Assembly: GCA_949361645.1 (NCBI GenBank)
Contig: OX442415.1
Coordinates: 25,320,224 to 25,384,223 of the forward strand
Reading direction: 5' to 3'
Origin: Spongilla lacustris
Lineage: Eukaryota; Porifera; Demospongiae; Spongillida; Spongillidae
DNA length: 64,000 nt
Shown: positions 32,951 through 45,300 of the stretch, in pieces
Layout of the letters: every line of letters starts with the position of its first letter
Position numbering within the stretch: the first letter of the stretch is position 1
Made by a program: the position numbers and the translations under genes
Notes under the pieces: model-generated
Told to the model about the DNA's origin: nothing
The model's input: the letters and a program-made list of their open reading frames with translations, nothing else
Databases searched by the model: none

Positions 32951-35336
32951 GTACAACAAAAGTAACAAGCGTATGAAAATTAGTGTAAAGTGATTATTAT
33001 TTATGTTCTGTTTGCATCGACATTAAGTTAATACCGTTTTGCATCCTAGTTACTCCTACAAACTTCTAAACACGTTAAGCTCCCCCGTCCTTAGATAACT
33101 TCACTAAAGCAAAATGTGGTTGGAAGTGTGTAAATGGAAGATAAACTTTACCTATTTCAGCCCATAGCTACGAACATGTGGATTTCAGTTCTAGTGCATG
33201 GCACCAAAATGGCATTAATCTGTGCACCCTGGTGTGTATTCGTATCCCCAAATGATACCCAAGACATTAGACAGTAATTCATTGCAAGTTGCAGAAAGCT
33301 CAATGGAATGACTTTCAAATGTGTAAATCTACATAGATAAACAAATGGAGGCCTACACTTACAGTTGGGGACACGCAAAAGGTTACGTCTCGTTTCATTC
33401 AAAACTACATTTGAACTAAGTTAGACAATGCATGCTTCAGATGGCGCTTTAATTATGTGCTAACAAGCCTTGATTGAAATGACCTCATTAGTAATTGTTT
33501 GTACACAATGCCTATTCTTCTCCGAATACAAATAGCAGCGTATCCTTTGCTAGAAACTTGGTGCCACCAACTATTGCAAAGCTTCTTCACGAAGAGAACC
33601 TGCAATGCATATGTTTTTCTTTCTGTTCCCTTAATTGCATTCCAACACTGAAACTAATCAGAACCGATGGGGTATGCGAATGTCCTCTGCAAAGTGCTAG
33701 GGCGTGACCACATCTTATTACAAGTCTAAACCTGTAACAAGATGTAACTTTGCAAGCATCTGTTAATGACCATGTAGAGTGCTCCTGGGTCTAACAGGTA
33801 TTAAGACAAAAATGCAGGGCGGAATAGTCCCCTATTGTGTTTGCGACTCAATTGATATCAAAAACCTGTGATGCTGATCGTTCTGAAGCTCACAGTACTA
33901 CTACCACTCAATTTGTTACGATCAAATTTGATATTTGCGTAACATTTTAGAGCAAACTACATTTACATCAAAGCTTCGTAGTATATTAATATGCATGTCC
34001 AAGAGTATGGATTCTGTTCTTGTCACTTTCGGCAAATCTGCAATCACATGCTTGTATCACAAATTTGTCATCGCAGCTAGGGCCGTAGGTTAAAGCAAAA
34101 TCCAGCATTCATTCACAGTGAATTAGCCAGGGTCATAGCCTAAACTCTGTCACAAAGGCTCTGAAGCACCATTGAGCCCTTACAAGTCACAACTGAAAGA
34201 CAGATATGTGGGAAAGGAACGAGGTCTACTTCTTTTTGCTACAAATGAAGCCATAGACATATCCTGTTAACGCTGCTTGTAACCGCTGATAAATTTGGTC
34301 ATAATAAGCGAACTAGACCCCCGCTCGGCAAACTACTCTACTACTACTAGCTACTCACAGAAATAGAAATGATACGGGGAGGAGGGGGGGGGGGTTGAAA
34401 AAAAAAGTACCATGCAAGCCCTGCTGATAGATAGAAACAAAGTTCAGAATTCGTCCTAATTAGCGGGAGCACCCTAACCAACACCATCAACAAACATGAA
34501 GTGAAATGCGTAACTTTTGTGTACAAATGAAACGTAGCCTTTTGCATGTCCCCAACTGATATATATTACAAAGAACCTACCTCTTTTACTGGTGATATAT
34601 GCTCCACTTTCACTTTGACAATTTCTGAAGATGTAATGTAAGTATATTAACAACAATTGGACGTTTGAATTTCAATTAACAGCAATCAACAGTGCCATGC
34701 CACAATATAGATGGATGCTGCTCTAATCTAATACTAGCATTGAGGAAGTAAACATTAATGATTCAATATGAAAACATTAAGATATGCCACTATACTAAAA
34801 TGTAGAAAAATTATCAGCTATTAATGCGGTAAAACCTTGCCCAGCTCATAGTTCAATATTGTACGATTTTCAGTACAGTTCAGCAGAAAAACACAAATGT
34901 GATAGTTTGTCTACCTTAGGTTAAAACACTTGTTTTTTTACATAGCCAAGATTCAGTCGACTATTACTCATGGTTGAAGAAGCACTATGCAGCAGTATTA
35001 GAGTCTAGCATTATATATTTCTTTTACCGTAGAGTACGTCAAATTGTCAAGTAAGCCCCCCCCCCCTCTACCCCAACAACAAAAAACGGTCGTAATATTG
35101 ACCGCTGCTGCGCTCCATTCATTAAAAAAACTTGTTACAGTCATTTCTTTCCCCGCGCTAGCATTAATGGTTACGATGCTACGCTCATTTAAACATGAGC
35201 CATTTTTTTTACTGATTTCCAATGATTTATTATTAAAATTCAACTTTTAGGACTTGGTACCGTGTCTGAAATTGGTTTCTATCCCCTGCAAAAAATCTAT
35301 AAAAGGCTTGCCAAGATTTGTTCCAAATTCTTGCAT
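32951..35336. other. No supported gene; G-run and weak frames
   Basis: Upstream exons of the kinase-like gene should lie here on the minus strand. One candidate is a short frame ending CVSPT at a GTAAGT donor (about 33365). AATGAAACG...CCTTTTGC...TGTCCCCAACTG occurs near 33360 (minus) and 34521 (plus), so this may be repeat sequence. Poly-G at 34383-34394 and poly-C at 35047-35059. Confidence 0.35.
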
Positions 35337-35622
35337 AATATGTTTTTGCCAGTGTTATTACTGTTTTTCTAGAGCACTTTGGAACATTCTTATATCATTG
35401 TAGGCATATCACTCTTGTAACTTGTACAGGTTGAAGAATTTCTTAAAAGCGATTCCCCAACGAGGCATGTGCACTAATATGCTAAGGCCGTGCCACTTTA
35501 TAACTTCTCTGGGGAACACTTTATAAAAATTTAACCCTGTACAAGTTAGAATAGTGATATGCCTGCAATTTAATAATATAAGGATCTCTAGAAAAACTGG
35601 AACACTTGCGAAAACATATTAC
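35337..35622. mobile_element. ~286-bp foldback element
   Basis: Ends AATATGTTTTTGCCAGTGTT and the imperfect complement of AACACTTGCGAAAACATATT. Inner matches include TTTTTCTAGAG, TAGGCATATCAC and AACTTGTACAGG with their complements. No coding frame. Target duplication not resolved. Confidence 0.65.
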
Positions 35623-36007
35623 ATAATGAATATATTATTGTTGTGACATAATTGAAAAGGCGTCACTGTTAGGAATATGGTTGAACTGTTGGATTCGTTT
35701 ACAGTGGGAAAGTTACGTAATAAAGAGAAGCTTGGTATGCTAGGGGTAACCACAGACCCATACAGTACTTCAAGAGATGTTTGGCCGGCCCACAAAGTCT
35801 CTACTTCGAGGCATATCACAAGGGCTGTGTAAATCATGATAGCTCAAACTCCGCAATTGAGGCACAGAATCTCAACAAACCTACACTGTATTAACATGCT
35901 TTATATCTCAATACACCCACCAGACACCACTACATGTGGATTCTGCTTGGCGTTACCACTTCTTTTTCTATCTTAACACAAAATGGCTCAGAGTAGAAGC
36001 CATTAAC

Positions 36008-36690
36008 CTTTAATCTCCCGTCGTCCTACGCGTAGGATGCAAGTAAAAATTAATTTTTAGCAAACTCATAAAAATAAAACTAAATTTAATTGTACTGTAG
36101 AAATGGTTATTAATTTAGAAAATATTTTTACTTTCTTGCAATTCTTCAAAGATTTTCAAATACAATCAGTACTGCACTGCTAAAAGATGTATTTGCGGTA
36201 AATTAACTTGAAGTACCAAAAAGTAATGTTCGGAAGATCAGAGCAACATTTTAAACGATAGGGGTAGTAGGACAGGTCTTTTGCACTAAGCATATAAAAA
36301 AGTACATTAGATTTGGAAATTGCTAGCTCCACAAGGTAGTGAACAATAGATGTTTGTCAGGCACATGTTGCGGGAATAGCCAAGTGAATGGACAAAATCT
36401 TGAAAACGTACAGTGCGTTTTTGGTAAAAATGGCTAAATCAATTAGAGTACTTGCTGTACCTGTCGTACTTTTTCTGCGACAATTAAATCCTTTACATAA
36501 TGCATTTTTAAGAACCGTATCTGTTTATTTGCATCAAGTAACCAAGGGTATGATTTAAAAAATAGACTGACAATTGGTAAATTTAGCATCATAGACATAT
36601 CACACAACAGTAGAGAAATGGATGCCCAAAAACTGCATTTCCATTTATAATGAATTTTCAAATATCGGTCCTACGCGTAAGACTTGGACC
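36008..36690. mobile_element. Possible element with TCCTACGCGTAGGA-like ends
   Basis: CCGTCGTCCTACGCGTAGG near 36016 and, inverted, GGTCCTACGCGTAAGAC near 36666 could be termini of a ~680-bp element. The interior contains an exon-like minus-strand frame (YPWLLDANKQIRFLKMHYVK) ending at an AG/GTACAG donor. Weak call. Confidence 0.3.
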
Positions 36691-37108
36691 TGGAGAATTT
36701 ATGCTATAAATGATAAAGAACAAGGTGAAGTCAAATCAGTCCTATTACACCCACGGCATGATAGAGAGCTTATTTATGTCGCTGGCGTTCCTTTTTTCCC
36801 CTTTTCTAACAGGGCCAGATGGATTACAAGATTGTTTTCAATACAGGGAGGCAGACTATAACCTCGTACCACGCAGATCACCAAATAGATAGAAAAAAAC
36901 GGAACCATCTTTGTATGAAAGCTTTTGGCCTTGAAAAGTGATCGCTTCCGTGAAAATCGAATGTATTTTTTGTCGAACTGACCTTTTGGAAAATTAGTCG
37001 GAAAAGGTCTGTATGCTTTATAAAGCATATTTTCTGATAGGCCAACTCTCGATGAGTCATTTGGTATAAATTTTAGCTTTGTGGCATATATATATATGCA
37101 GAGTACAC

Positions 37109-37762
37109 CTTTTTTTTTTTCAGCACAACCTTCTACATCTGTTGCAGAAGGTGCAGGAAGTATGCTTTTATGGCTATTTGTAAATGGCAATCATGAGGCA
37201 TCGACATTAGGGTTGTCATAAATTCTATTCACTGTAATTTAGGCAAAATGTGTTTGATCACTGGTCATGCATATCATCAAACCATAATGAGCCCAGCACA
37301 TCTTGTAAAGCACTATATTGGGTGTAAAATGTAGCAAATAACCCTTTCTCACCAGATTGATACACTTTTGGCAATGAATTTTGGCTGCCAAAGAAGTGTA
37401 CCACCCAGTACAATTATTTTTTGCATGACATAACTCACACTGACATGACTAGCGTTTATTATGTCAGTGTGAGTTATGTCATGCAAAAAATAATTGTTTT
37501 TGGCAGCCAAAATTCATTGCAAAAAGTGTATCAATCTGGTGAGAAAGGGTTATTTGCTACATTTTACACCCAATACAGTGTTTTACATGATGTGCTGGGC
37601 CAGTGATCAAACACATTTTGCCTAAATTACAGTGAATAGAATTTATGACAACCCTAATGTCGATTACTGATATGATGCCTCATGATTGCCATTTACAAAT
37701 AGCCATAAAAGTATATCTTCCACCTTCTGCAACAGATGTAGAAATTTGTGCTGAAAAAAAAA
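37109..37762. mobile_element. ~650-bp foldback element
   Basis: Long arms meet at 37421-37446 / 37461-37486 (TTGCATGACATAACTCACAC and its complement) and extend outwards to TTTTTTCAGCACAA at both ends, with small deletions (for example around 37265-37290). No coding frame. It lies 154 bp past the end of the coiled-coil gene. Confidence 0.8.
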
Positions 37763-37915
37763 TCATTTATGTACAAAGCACAAATATCTTTTGACACATT
37801 TGGGTAACTGAAAGAATTATCCTTGTGATTTAGTTGCGTTAATTAGTGCCTCTTGGTCTGAGGTTTTACTGTCATTTAGTGTTTTTAAATTATTTCTAAA
37901 AACTCTGTGCTGACT

Positions 37916-39842
37916 CTAAACATGACACTGACTGTTTTTGCCTTCATCCAATTCTCAGTTACAAGAGGCAAGCACAGGTAGCACTTTTATCATGATATTC
38001 ATAACACCACAAATCCTGTACATGTATGCTACTTGCTACTGCATATAATGACAACTTTATCAGGTAATTTGACTACTAACCTTCATTATTCAAAGACAAA
38101 TGTTCTAAACTTGGTGGTTCGACTACGATGAAAGACCATAAAAATAATCACAGAGTGGTGGGCGGGTGGATGGATGGATGTCACTTAGAGAGCACATGTT
38201 TTGTTCTATTTCATACCTTTCTCTTTCTTTAACAGGTGATTTAGCAGTTTAATATGCAGGTTTTCTAGCCTTCTTTGGTCATCTTTTAGATCTTGTTTGT
38301 CATCTTTTAGCTCTTGTAACTCACCTTTTAGCTCTTGTAACTCACTTTGTAGGGCTCTTAGCTTAGAGCCTGTCACCTAATGACAATATCAAAAGGATAA
38401 ACCTCATGTACATTGTAAATCTATGCTGTACCTTTCCACTCTGAATTTCAGCTTGTTTGATCTTCATTTCAGCTTTTATGCCTTCAATTTTAGCTTCTAT
38501 GTCTTCAATTTTAGCTTCTTTGACCCCGATTTTAGCTTTTGCGTCCTTAATTTCCTGTTTGAGTTAAAATAATTGTGTAAAGGGGTGGCCAAACACTAAT
38601 CAGGTGCGCTAAAACAAAAATAGGCCTTGCCTGTAACTCTAGCATTAGTGGTCAAGTACTAGAAGGGCGGGCCCTACCACCGCGTTTGGTCGGGTGGTAG
38701 GGCATCAAGCCTATACCAAGATTTGTGCAGAACAGTTATGTAATATATGCTGTGAATATCATTATGTTATATATACACATTTAGTGTCAGGTTACGTGGT
38801 AATGATGTGGTTTACCACCACATGTACACTTGTACTATACATGTACTTGTACATGTATGGCAGCGCAGCATGCATGCTTCGGCTGTGGTATCGATGTTAA
38901 ATCAGATGACCGACGGGCGCTCGATAATGCAGAAGCCAAAGATTTTGTTGTAGTGTGGAAAGCCTTCCTAGAAGAATGCCATCTCTGCTACCAACAAATG
39001 CTATTGCTACATTTAGCTATTCTTGCTTCATACTTGGGTAGCCTGATTCTTCAGCTGCCTTGGTAAAGCCAGAGATAATATATATTATCTCTGGTAACGC
39101 AATTGCTAATAAAACGAGGGTTAAAAAGCTAGACTGGGAAACCCATGATTATCTCACATCAGCCGCTAATTGGATGATATAGAACCCACTTGAACGCTAC
39201 AATCGAATTGGAGCTGCAATGCCCGTTGCAGCAGCACAAATCTTGGTATAGGCTTGATGCCCTACCACCCGACCAAACGTGGTGGTAGGGCCCGCCCTTC
39301 TAGTCAAGTACTTGCATAGTCACATGTACATAGTCGAATACCCACATATGAAGAGTAACTACCTCTTGAATAGTTTCCACTACCCATTGTTGAGCTGCTG
39401 CTACTTTCATGTGAGCTGCTGCTTTTTTCATGTCAGCTGCCTAATCAAATACAAATGACAAGCGTGTACACACGAGAATTAAGTCATAATAATGAATTTA
39501 CCAGTGCCCTCAACAGATGTACACAGGAGTCATGTCCCTAAACAAATTCCAGTCCCTTACTATTCTCATGAGTATCCTCTACACATACAACGTATGTAAA
39601 AAATACCCATACACATACATATATGTACGCATATATTTATTACTTAATTAATCAATTTATAATTTTGAAGGGGTGGAAAACTAATCAGGTATACTAAGCC
39701 TTGCCTGTAACACTAACATTAGTTGTCGCATGGTCACATAACAAGATGATCTCATAATCAAGAGGGACCTCTTCATTACAGCCAGCATTACCTCTTCTTC
39801 ATCTATTGTATCACTACCACTGTGCAAATCTTCTGCAGACAT
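37916..39842 (-). CDS. Six-exon coiled-coil protein, 163 residues
   Basis: Exons, all minus strand: 39842-39792 (MSAEDLHSGSDTIDEEE), 39440-39363 (AADMKKAAAHMKVAAAQQW...), 38554-38432 (EIKDAKAKIGVKEAKIEDIE...), 38376-38217 (VTGSKLRALQSELQELKGEL...), 38122-38081 (VEPPSLEHLSLNNE), 37953-37916 (ELDEGKNSQCHV, stop). Each has an AG acceptor and a GT donor (GTAATG, GTAGTT, GTACAG, GTATGA, GTTAGT). Phases agree at every junction (0,0,0,1,1). Exon lengths 51, 78 and 123 are whole codons. Exons 2-4 form a continuous heptad-like Lys/Glu/Leu/Ala helix built from short repeats (AKIE, QELK, DDKQDLK). No membrane segment or known domain was seen, so a structural or scaffold role is only inferred. The last exon is the least certain; an alternative acceptor 20 bp further downstream gives another short tail. 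Confidence 0.7.
38660..39302. mobile_element. Mutator-like element, 643 bp, 9-bp target duplication
   Basis: Inverted termini of 69 bp (38660-38727 or 38728, and 39234-39302) match except for one base and begin TAGAAGGGCGGGCCC. GTCAAGTAC occurs directly outside on both sides (38651-38659 and 39303-39311). A 9-bp duplication with long termini is the Mutator hallmark. Each terminus itself contains an internal stem (CCCTACCACC and GGTGGTAGGG). No transposase is present; instead a gene-like ORF lies inside. The element sits in intron 2 of the coiled-coil gene. Confidence 0.85.
38857..39066 (+). CDS. ORF carried inside the Mutator-like element
   Basis: A 69-residue frame from ATG 38857 (MAAQHACFGCGIDVKSDDRR). 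It has a CxxC pair near the start, then acidic/basic sequence (ALDNAEAKDFVVVWKAFLEE) and a hydrophobic end. Its composition looks like a real first exon with a zinc-binding knuckle rather than a transposase. It could be a captured host exon, as in Pack-MULEs, or a remnant of the element's own gene. Possible donors (GGGTAGCC, TGGTAAAG) lie near its end, and a perfect 26-bp palindrome follows at 39069-39094. Confidence 0.4.
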   Translation: MAAQHACFGCGIDVKSDDRRALDNAEAKDFVVVWKAFLEECHLCYQQMLLLHLAILASYLGSLILQLPW

Positions 39843-39927
39843 CTTCTTTTGCAAGTTTCAGTAGGAACCACTAGTCATCAAAAAAGAACAGAGGAACTAC
39901 TATTCAACAAACAAAAGGACAGGTTAA

Positions 39928-40362
39928 CCATCCGATGTTATATCCGGTTAACATTTTGTTAACCGGAGATAACATTTTTTTTTTCTTTTCTTTCAATCAT
40001 ATTCTAAGCATCTTTTGAAACATAACAACCAAACCAACCTTGGTTGTGTCTGGGTACTAACGAAACAGTTTTTTACTTAATGTGTAACATATAGCGTATG
40101 AAAATGCGTAATTACACTGCAGCGGTCACAATTGCCAAGATTTAATGTGATCACTGCAGTGCAATTGCACATTTTCATACGCTATATGTTACACATTAAG
40201 TAATGTTTCGCTAGTACCCAAAAACGAATGCCAAACACAACCAAGGTTGTTTGGCTGTTACACTTCAAAAGATGCTTAGAATATAATTGAAAGAAATGAA
40301 ATGAAAAACGTTATCTCCAGTTAACAAAATGTTAACCGGAGATAACATCGGTAGATCTATGG
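39928..40362. mobile_element. piggyBac-like foldback element, TTAA duplications
   Basis: 435 bp between TTAA at 39924-39927 and TTAA at 40363-40366. It starts CCATCCGATGTTAT and ends ATAACATCGG, then GTAGATCTATGG. The arms pair through GGTTAACATTTTGTTAACCG, AGCATCTTTTGAA, CAACCTTGGTTGT and GCGTATGAAAATG to a centre at about 40140. TTAA duplication is characteristic of piggyBac. It lies 86 bp upstream of the coiled-coil gene's ATG, probably in its promoter or 5' UTR. Confidence 0.75.
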
Positions 40363-40436
40363 TTAAAAGACAAGTACATGTAGACAGAACATTTGAAAAC
40401 CATAAAACTAGCATGCCAAAGCACAATTTGAAGACT

Positions 40437-41268
40437 ATATGGGACAGTGTCCAGCAAAATCGGGCTTGTGGGGTTATAATTTTATCACTATAAAAAGTGC
40501 ACATTGTACTAAACAACACATCTTCGCGACGGTAAAACCTTTTCCTTTCAAATTTTGTATACTTGTTCCCACACCATTTCTCTGTGCAAAAATTGTTTTT
40601 TGTGATCTTCGCATTTTCCGTGCCGTGGATACAACAATTGTTAACTCCGCGGGTCAGAAATCCACATTTCTCTAAGTACGAGTGTTGAAAACACGTCAAA
40701 TTCGGGTTGTACATAGAGAAGTCCTGTAGCTATTGATTTGTTCTGTTCATTAATTTCTATGTCATCCATTACGGAGATACAGTTGAACAAACTACGGGCA
40801 TGTTTTCCCGCTTGATTCGCGCCAATGATTTTGGCAACTAGCGTCCCGCTCAGTGTATGGGGAGGCAGTGATTATATCATTGGCGCGAATCAAGCGAGAA
40901 AACATGCATGTAGTTTGCTCAACTGTATCTCCGTAACAGATAATTCAGAAACTAACGAACAGAACAAATCAATAGCTACAGGACTCCTCGATGCACACTC
41001 CGAATTTGACGCGTTTCCAACACTCGTACGTGGAGAAATGTGGATTTCTAACCTGCGAGGTTAACGATTGTTGTATCCACGGCACGGAAAATGTATAAAT
41101 CACAAAAATCGATTTCCACAGAGAGAAATGGTGTGGGAACAAGTTTACAAAATTTGAAAGGAAGAAGTTGTACCGTTACGAAGATGTGTTGCTTAGTAAA
41201 ACATGCAATTTTTATAGTGATAAAATTATAACCCCAGAAGCTTGATTTTGCTGGACACTCTCCCATAT
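40437..41268. mobile_element. R3-containing foldback element, 832 bp
   Basis: Ends ATATGGGACAGTGTCCAGCA and the complement ending CTCCCATAT. The arms pair through AAATTTTGTA, CCACACCATTTCTCT, CGTGCCGTGGATACAACAA, ACACTCGTAC and CTGTTC to the R3 core GGAGATACAGTTGA near the centre (about 40853). TA may be duplicated but overlaps the terminal TATAT. Frames on each strand mirror one another and are not genes. Confidence 0.8.
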
Positions 41269-41269
41269 A

Positions 41270-41798
41270 ATGTTTTACTCCCTATAAACCACACTGTCTA
41301 ATCAAAGACATATATGTAATTCTAAATAAGATTACTTGGAAAGTAATATCCGTCAAACCCACTGGCAATATTACACAGTGTATTTTGGCCTAGGCTTTGT
41401 ACACAACACATGGTTGTAACCTCTTGGAGGCCAACAATAAAAGCCAAGGAGACAAAACAGCACAAGGATTAAAGGAATAGGCTTATGCATCACATGCAGT
41501 AGTACAAACACGTGCAAGCTCACTTTAACACATAAATACAACACATGAGATACTAATCTCACCTCTAGAGAACTTTATTGGTGATTTTTTAAAATTATGC
41601 TTAACTGTATACGTCAAAATATTATTATATTTACCCTATTATAAACCCCCCACCCTCCACCTTTAAAATGACAGATTGAAAAAGATGGGTGCTTTTTTAA
41701 AATTACTGTGATTATGCTTAGACATCAAGTCTTAGTTTTAGTTGGTCAGGCCATAGACACACCTCAAAAAGCTACAACATACACAAGAACACAATTGA
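41270..41798. other. No gene seen
   Basis: Intergenic or intronic AT-rich sequence before the duplicated exon segment. No features beyond short poly-C at 41647-41656. Confidence 0.35.
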
Positions 41799-41984
41799 CT
41801 TACCACAGAACTGGTACAAATCCCCTCTGGGCATAAATCAATTTGAGGGCCTGTTTGGCAGCACACAATGGTCAATGATGCCAAAGGAACTGTAACACAA
41901 ATAAGAGATCTGTAAATCCATATCCCAACACACAATGTACAGCAAAAAAAAGTTAACCCTGCCTTATCTGTGAGCACGTTGCAG
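41799..41984 (-). repeat. Duplicated exon plus intron segment, copy 1
   Basis: Contains a 47-bp candidate exon (41850-41804): CAAACAG acceptor, PQIDLCPEGICTSS, GTAAGT donor. About 130 bp of upstream intron (to GAGCACGTTGCAG) is nearly identical to 48377-48565. The two Cys suggest an extracellular or secreted fragment, but no family is recognised. Flanking sequence (42055-42170) also resembles the ends of the 1.8-kb palindrome at 51.4 kb, so a repeat origin is possible. Confidence 0.5.
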
Positions 41985-42334
41985 AACATATATGTAATTA
42001 GTAATCTTTTATTTGCTAGGCCTCCAATGTTATAAATATAAAGCGTCCAAATCTTGAACCGCAAATTTCAAAAGTGGTTCTCAGGATAACAAATAAAGTG
42101 TGTATGTATCAGACAATGACGTCATTCCAGTGAGCAAAGTTTGTAGAGGTGATGTGACATGATTTTACCCAAAGATGATGAACCTGATGAGCCCCCTAGA
42201 TGACAAATGCGATGACCACACAACCTAACAACACAGATATCAAAACCTTGTGCCAAGGTATGAAAACACGCATAAGCATTTACACCACACTTGAATGGAC
42301 ATTCCCTTCTGGACATAATACCAAACACAAGTGC

Positions 42335-45300
42335 AGAGAAGGGTAACCATGAGTGTATAGAAGGGTGACCATGCATGTATAGAAGGGTGACTATGAGTGG
42401 GGAAAAGGGTGGTAATGAGTGGGGAGAAGGGTGACCATGAGTGCAGAAAAGGGTGACCATGAGTGGAGAGAAGGGTGACCATGAGTGGAGAGAAGGGTGA
42501 CAATGATTGGTAAGATGGGTGACCATGAGTGGGGAGAAGGGTAACCATGATTGGAGAGAAGGGTGACCATGAGTGGGGAAAAAAGTGACAATGACTAGAG
42601 AAGGTTGACCATGAATGAAGAGAAGGGTGACCATGACTGAAAAGAAGGGTGACCATGAGTGAAGAGAGGGGTGACCTTGTGTGAAGAGAAGGGTGACCAT
42701 GAGTGAAGAGAAGGGTGACCATGAGTGAAGAGAAGGGTGCCATGAGTGCAGAGAAGGGTGACCATGAGTGTGGAGAAAGGTGACATTGAGTGCGGAGAAG
42801 GGTGAACATGAGTGGGGAGAAGGGTGACCATGAATGGAGAAAGGGTCACCATGAATGTCATGAGGGTGACAATGAGTGCAGAGAAGGGTAACCATGAGTG
42901 CGGAGAAAGGTGACATTGAGTGCGGAGAAGGGTGAACATGAGTGGGGAGAAGGGTGACCATGAATGCGGAGAAAGGTGACATTGAGTGCGGAGAAGGGTG
43001 AACATGAGTGGGGAGAAGGGTGACCATGAATGCGGAGAAAGGTGACATTGAGTGCGGAGAAGGGTGAACATGAGTGGGGAGAAGGGTGACCATGAATGGA
43101 GAAAGGGTGACCATGAATGAGGGTGACAATGAGTGCAGAGAAGGGTAACCATGAGTGGGGAGAAGAGTGATGAGTGGGGAGAAGGGTGACCATGATTGGG
43201 GAGAAGTGTGACAGAAGGGTGACCATGAATGGAGGAAGGGTGACCATGAGAGGAGAGAAGGGTGCCCATGAGTGAAGAGAAGGGTGACATTGAGTGTGGA
43301 GAAGGGTTAACATGAGTGGGGAGAAGGGTGACCATGAATGGAGGAAGGGTGACCATGAGTAGAGAGAAGGGTGACAATGAGTGGAGAGAAAGGTGAAAAT
43401 AAGTGCAGAGAAGGGTGACCATGAGTGGAGAGAAGGGTGACCATGAGTGGAAAGAAGGGTGACAATGAGTGAGAAAGGTGACAATGAGTGCAAAGAAGGG
43501 TAACCATGAGTGGGGAGAAAAGGTGACCATGAGTGCAAAGAAGGGTGACCATGAGTGAAGAGAAGGGTGCCATGAGTGCAGAGAAGGTGACCATGAGTGC
43601 AGAGAAGGGTGACCATGAGTGGGGAGAAAAGGTGACCATGAGTGCAAAGAAGGGTGACCATGAGTGAAGAGAAGGGTGCCATGAGTGCAGAGGTGACCAT
43701 GAGTGCAGAGAAGGTGACCATGAGTGCAGAGAAGGTGACCATGAGTGCAGAGAAGGGTGACATTGAGTGCAGAGAAGGTGGAACATGAGTGGGGAGAAGG
43801 GTGAACATGAGTGGGGAGAAGGGTGACGATGAATGGAGGAAGGGTGACCATGAGTGGAGAGAAGGGTGCCCATGAGTGAAGAGAAGGGTGAAAAGAAGGG
43901 TGACTATGAGTGGGGCGAAGGGTGACTATGAATGGAAGAAGGGTGACCATGAATGGGGTGAACGGTGACCATGAATGGAGGAAGGGTGACCATGAGTGGG
44001 GAGAAGGGTGCCGATGAGTGAAGAGAAGGGTGCCATGAGTGCAGAGGTGACCATGAGTGCAAAGATGGGTGACAATGAGTGGGGAGAAGGGTGACCATGA
44101 GTGGGGAGAAGGGTGACCATGAGTGGGGAGAACGGTGACCATGAGTGCAGAGAAGGGTGACCATAAGTGGGGATGAGTGGGAAGAAGGGTGACCTAGAGT
44201 GTGACCATGAGTGGGGAGAAAGCTGACCATGAGTGGGGAGAAGGGTGACCATGAGTGCAGAGAAGGGTGACCATGAGTGCAGAGATGGGTGACCATGAGT
44301 GGGGAGAAGGGTGACCATGAGTGCAGAGAAGGGTGACCATGAGTGGAGAGAAGGGTGACCATGAGTGGAAAGGGTGACAATGAGTGGGGAGAAAAGGTGA
44401 CAATGAGTGCAGAGAAGGGTGACAATGAGTGCAGAGAAGAGTGATGATGAGTGGGGAGAAGGGTGACCATGAGTGGAAAGAAGTGTGACTATTAGTGGGA
44501 AGATGGGTGACCATGAGTGCAGAGAAGGGTGACCATGAGTGCAGAGATGGGTGACCATGAGTGGGGAGAAGAGTGACCATGAGTGAAGAGAAGGGTGACC
44601 ATGAGTGAAAAGAAGGGTGACCATGAGTGCAGAGAAGGGTGACCATGAGTGAAGAGAAGGGTGACATGAGTGCAGAGAAGGTGACCATGAGTGCAGAGAA
44701 CGGTGACATTGAGTGACGAGAAGGGTGAACATGAGTGAGGAGAAGGGTGAACATGAGTGGGAAGAAGGGTGACCATGAATGGAGGAAGGGTGACCATGAG
44801 TAGAGAGAAGGGTGCCCATGAGTGAAGAGAAGGGTGCCATGAGTGCAGAGAAGGTGACCACGAGTGCAGAGATGGGTGACCATGAGTGGGGAGAAGGGTG
44901 GCCATGAATGGAGGAAGGGTGACCATGAGTGGGAAGAAGGGTGACCATGAGTGGGGAGAAGGGTGACCATGAGTGAAGAGAAGGGTGACCATGGGTGAAA
45001 AGAAGGGTGACCATGAGTAAAGAGAGGGGTGACCATGAGTGCAGAGAAGGGTGACCATGAGTGCGGAGAAGGGTGACATTGAGTGCGGAGAAGGGTGAAC
45101 ATGAGTGGGGAGAAAGGTGACCATGAGTGGTGAGGAGGGTGACCATGAGTGGGAAGAAGGGTGACCATGAGTGGGGAGAAGTGTGACCATGAGTGGGGAG
45201 AAAGGTGACCATGAGTGGGGAGAAAGGTGACCATGAGTGCAGAGAAGGGTGACCATGAGTGCAGAGAAGGGTGACCATGAGTGGAGAGAAGGGTGACCAT

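Noticed and set aside
33495..33707. Plus-strand 70-codon Cys-containing frame
   Set aside because: Looks mildly coding but has no recognisable motif or splice context.
36443..36661. Minus-strand exon candidate with YPWLLDANKQIRFLKMHYVK and an AG/GTACAG donor
   Set aside because: Plausible alone, but no neighbouring exon joins it in phase, and it may lie inside a mobile element. Not listed as a gene.
40265..41266. Mirror-image frames on both strands
   Set aside because: Arms of the 832-bp foldback element translated from each side.
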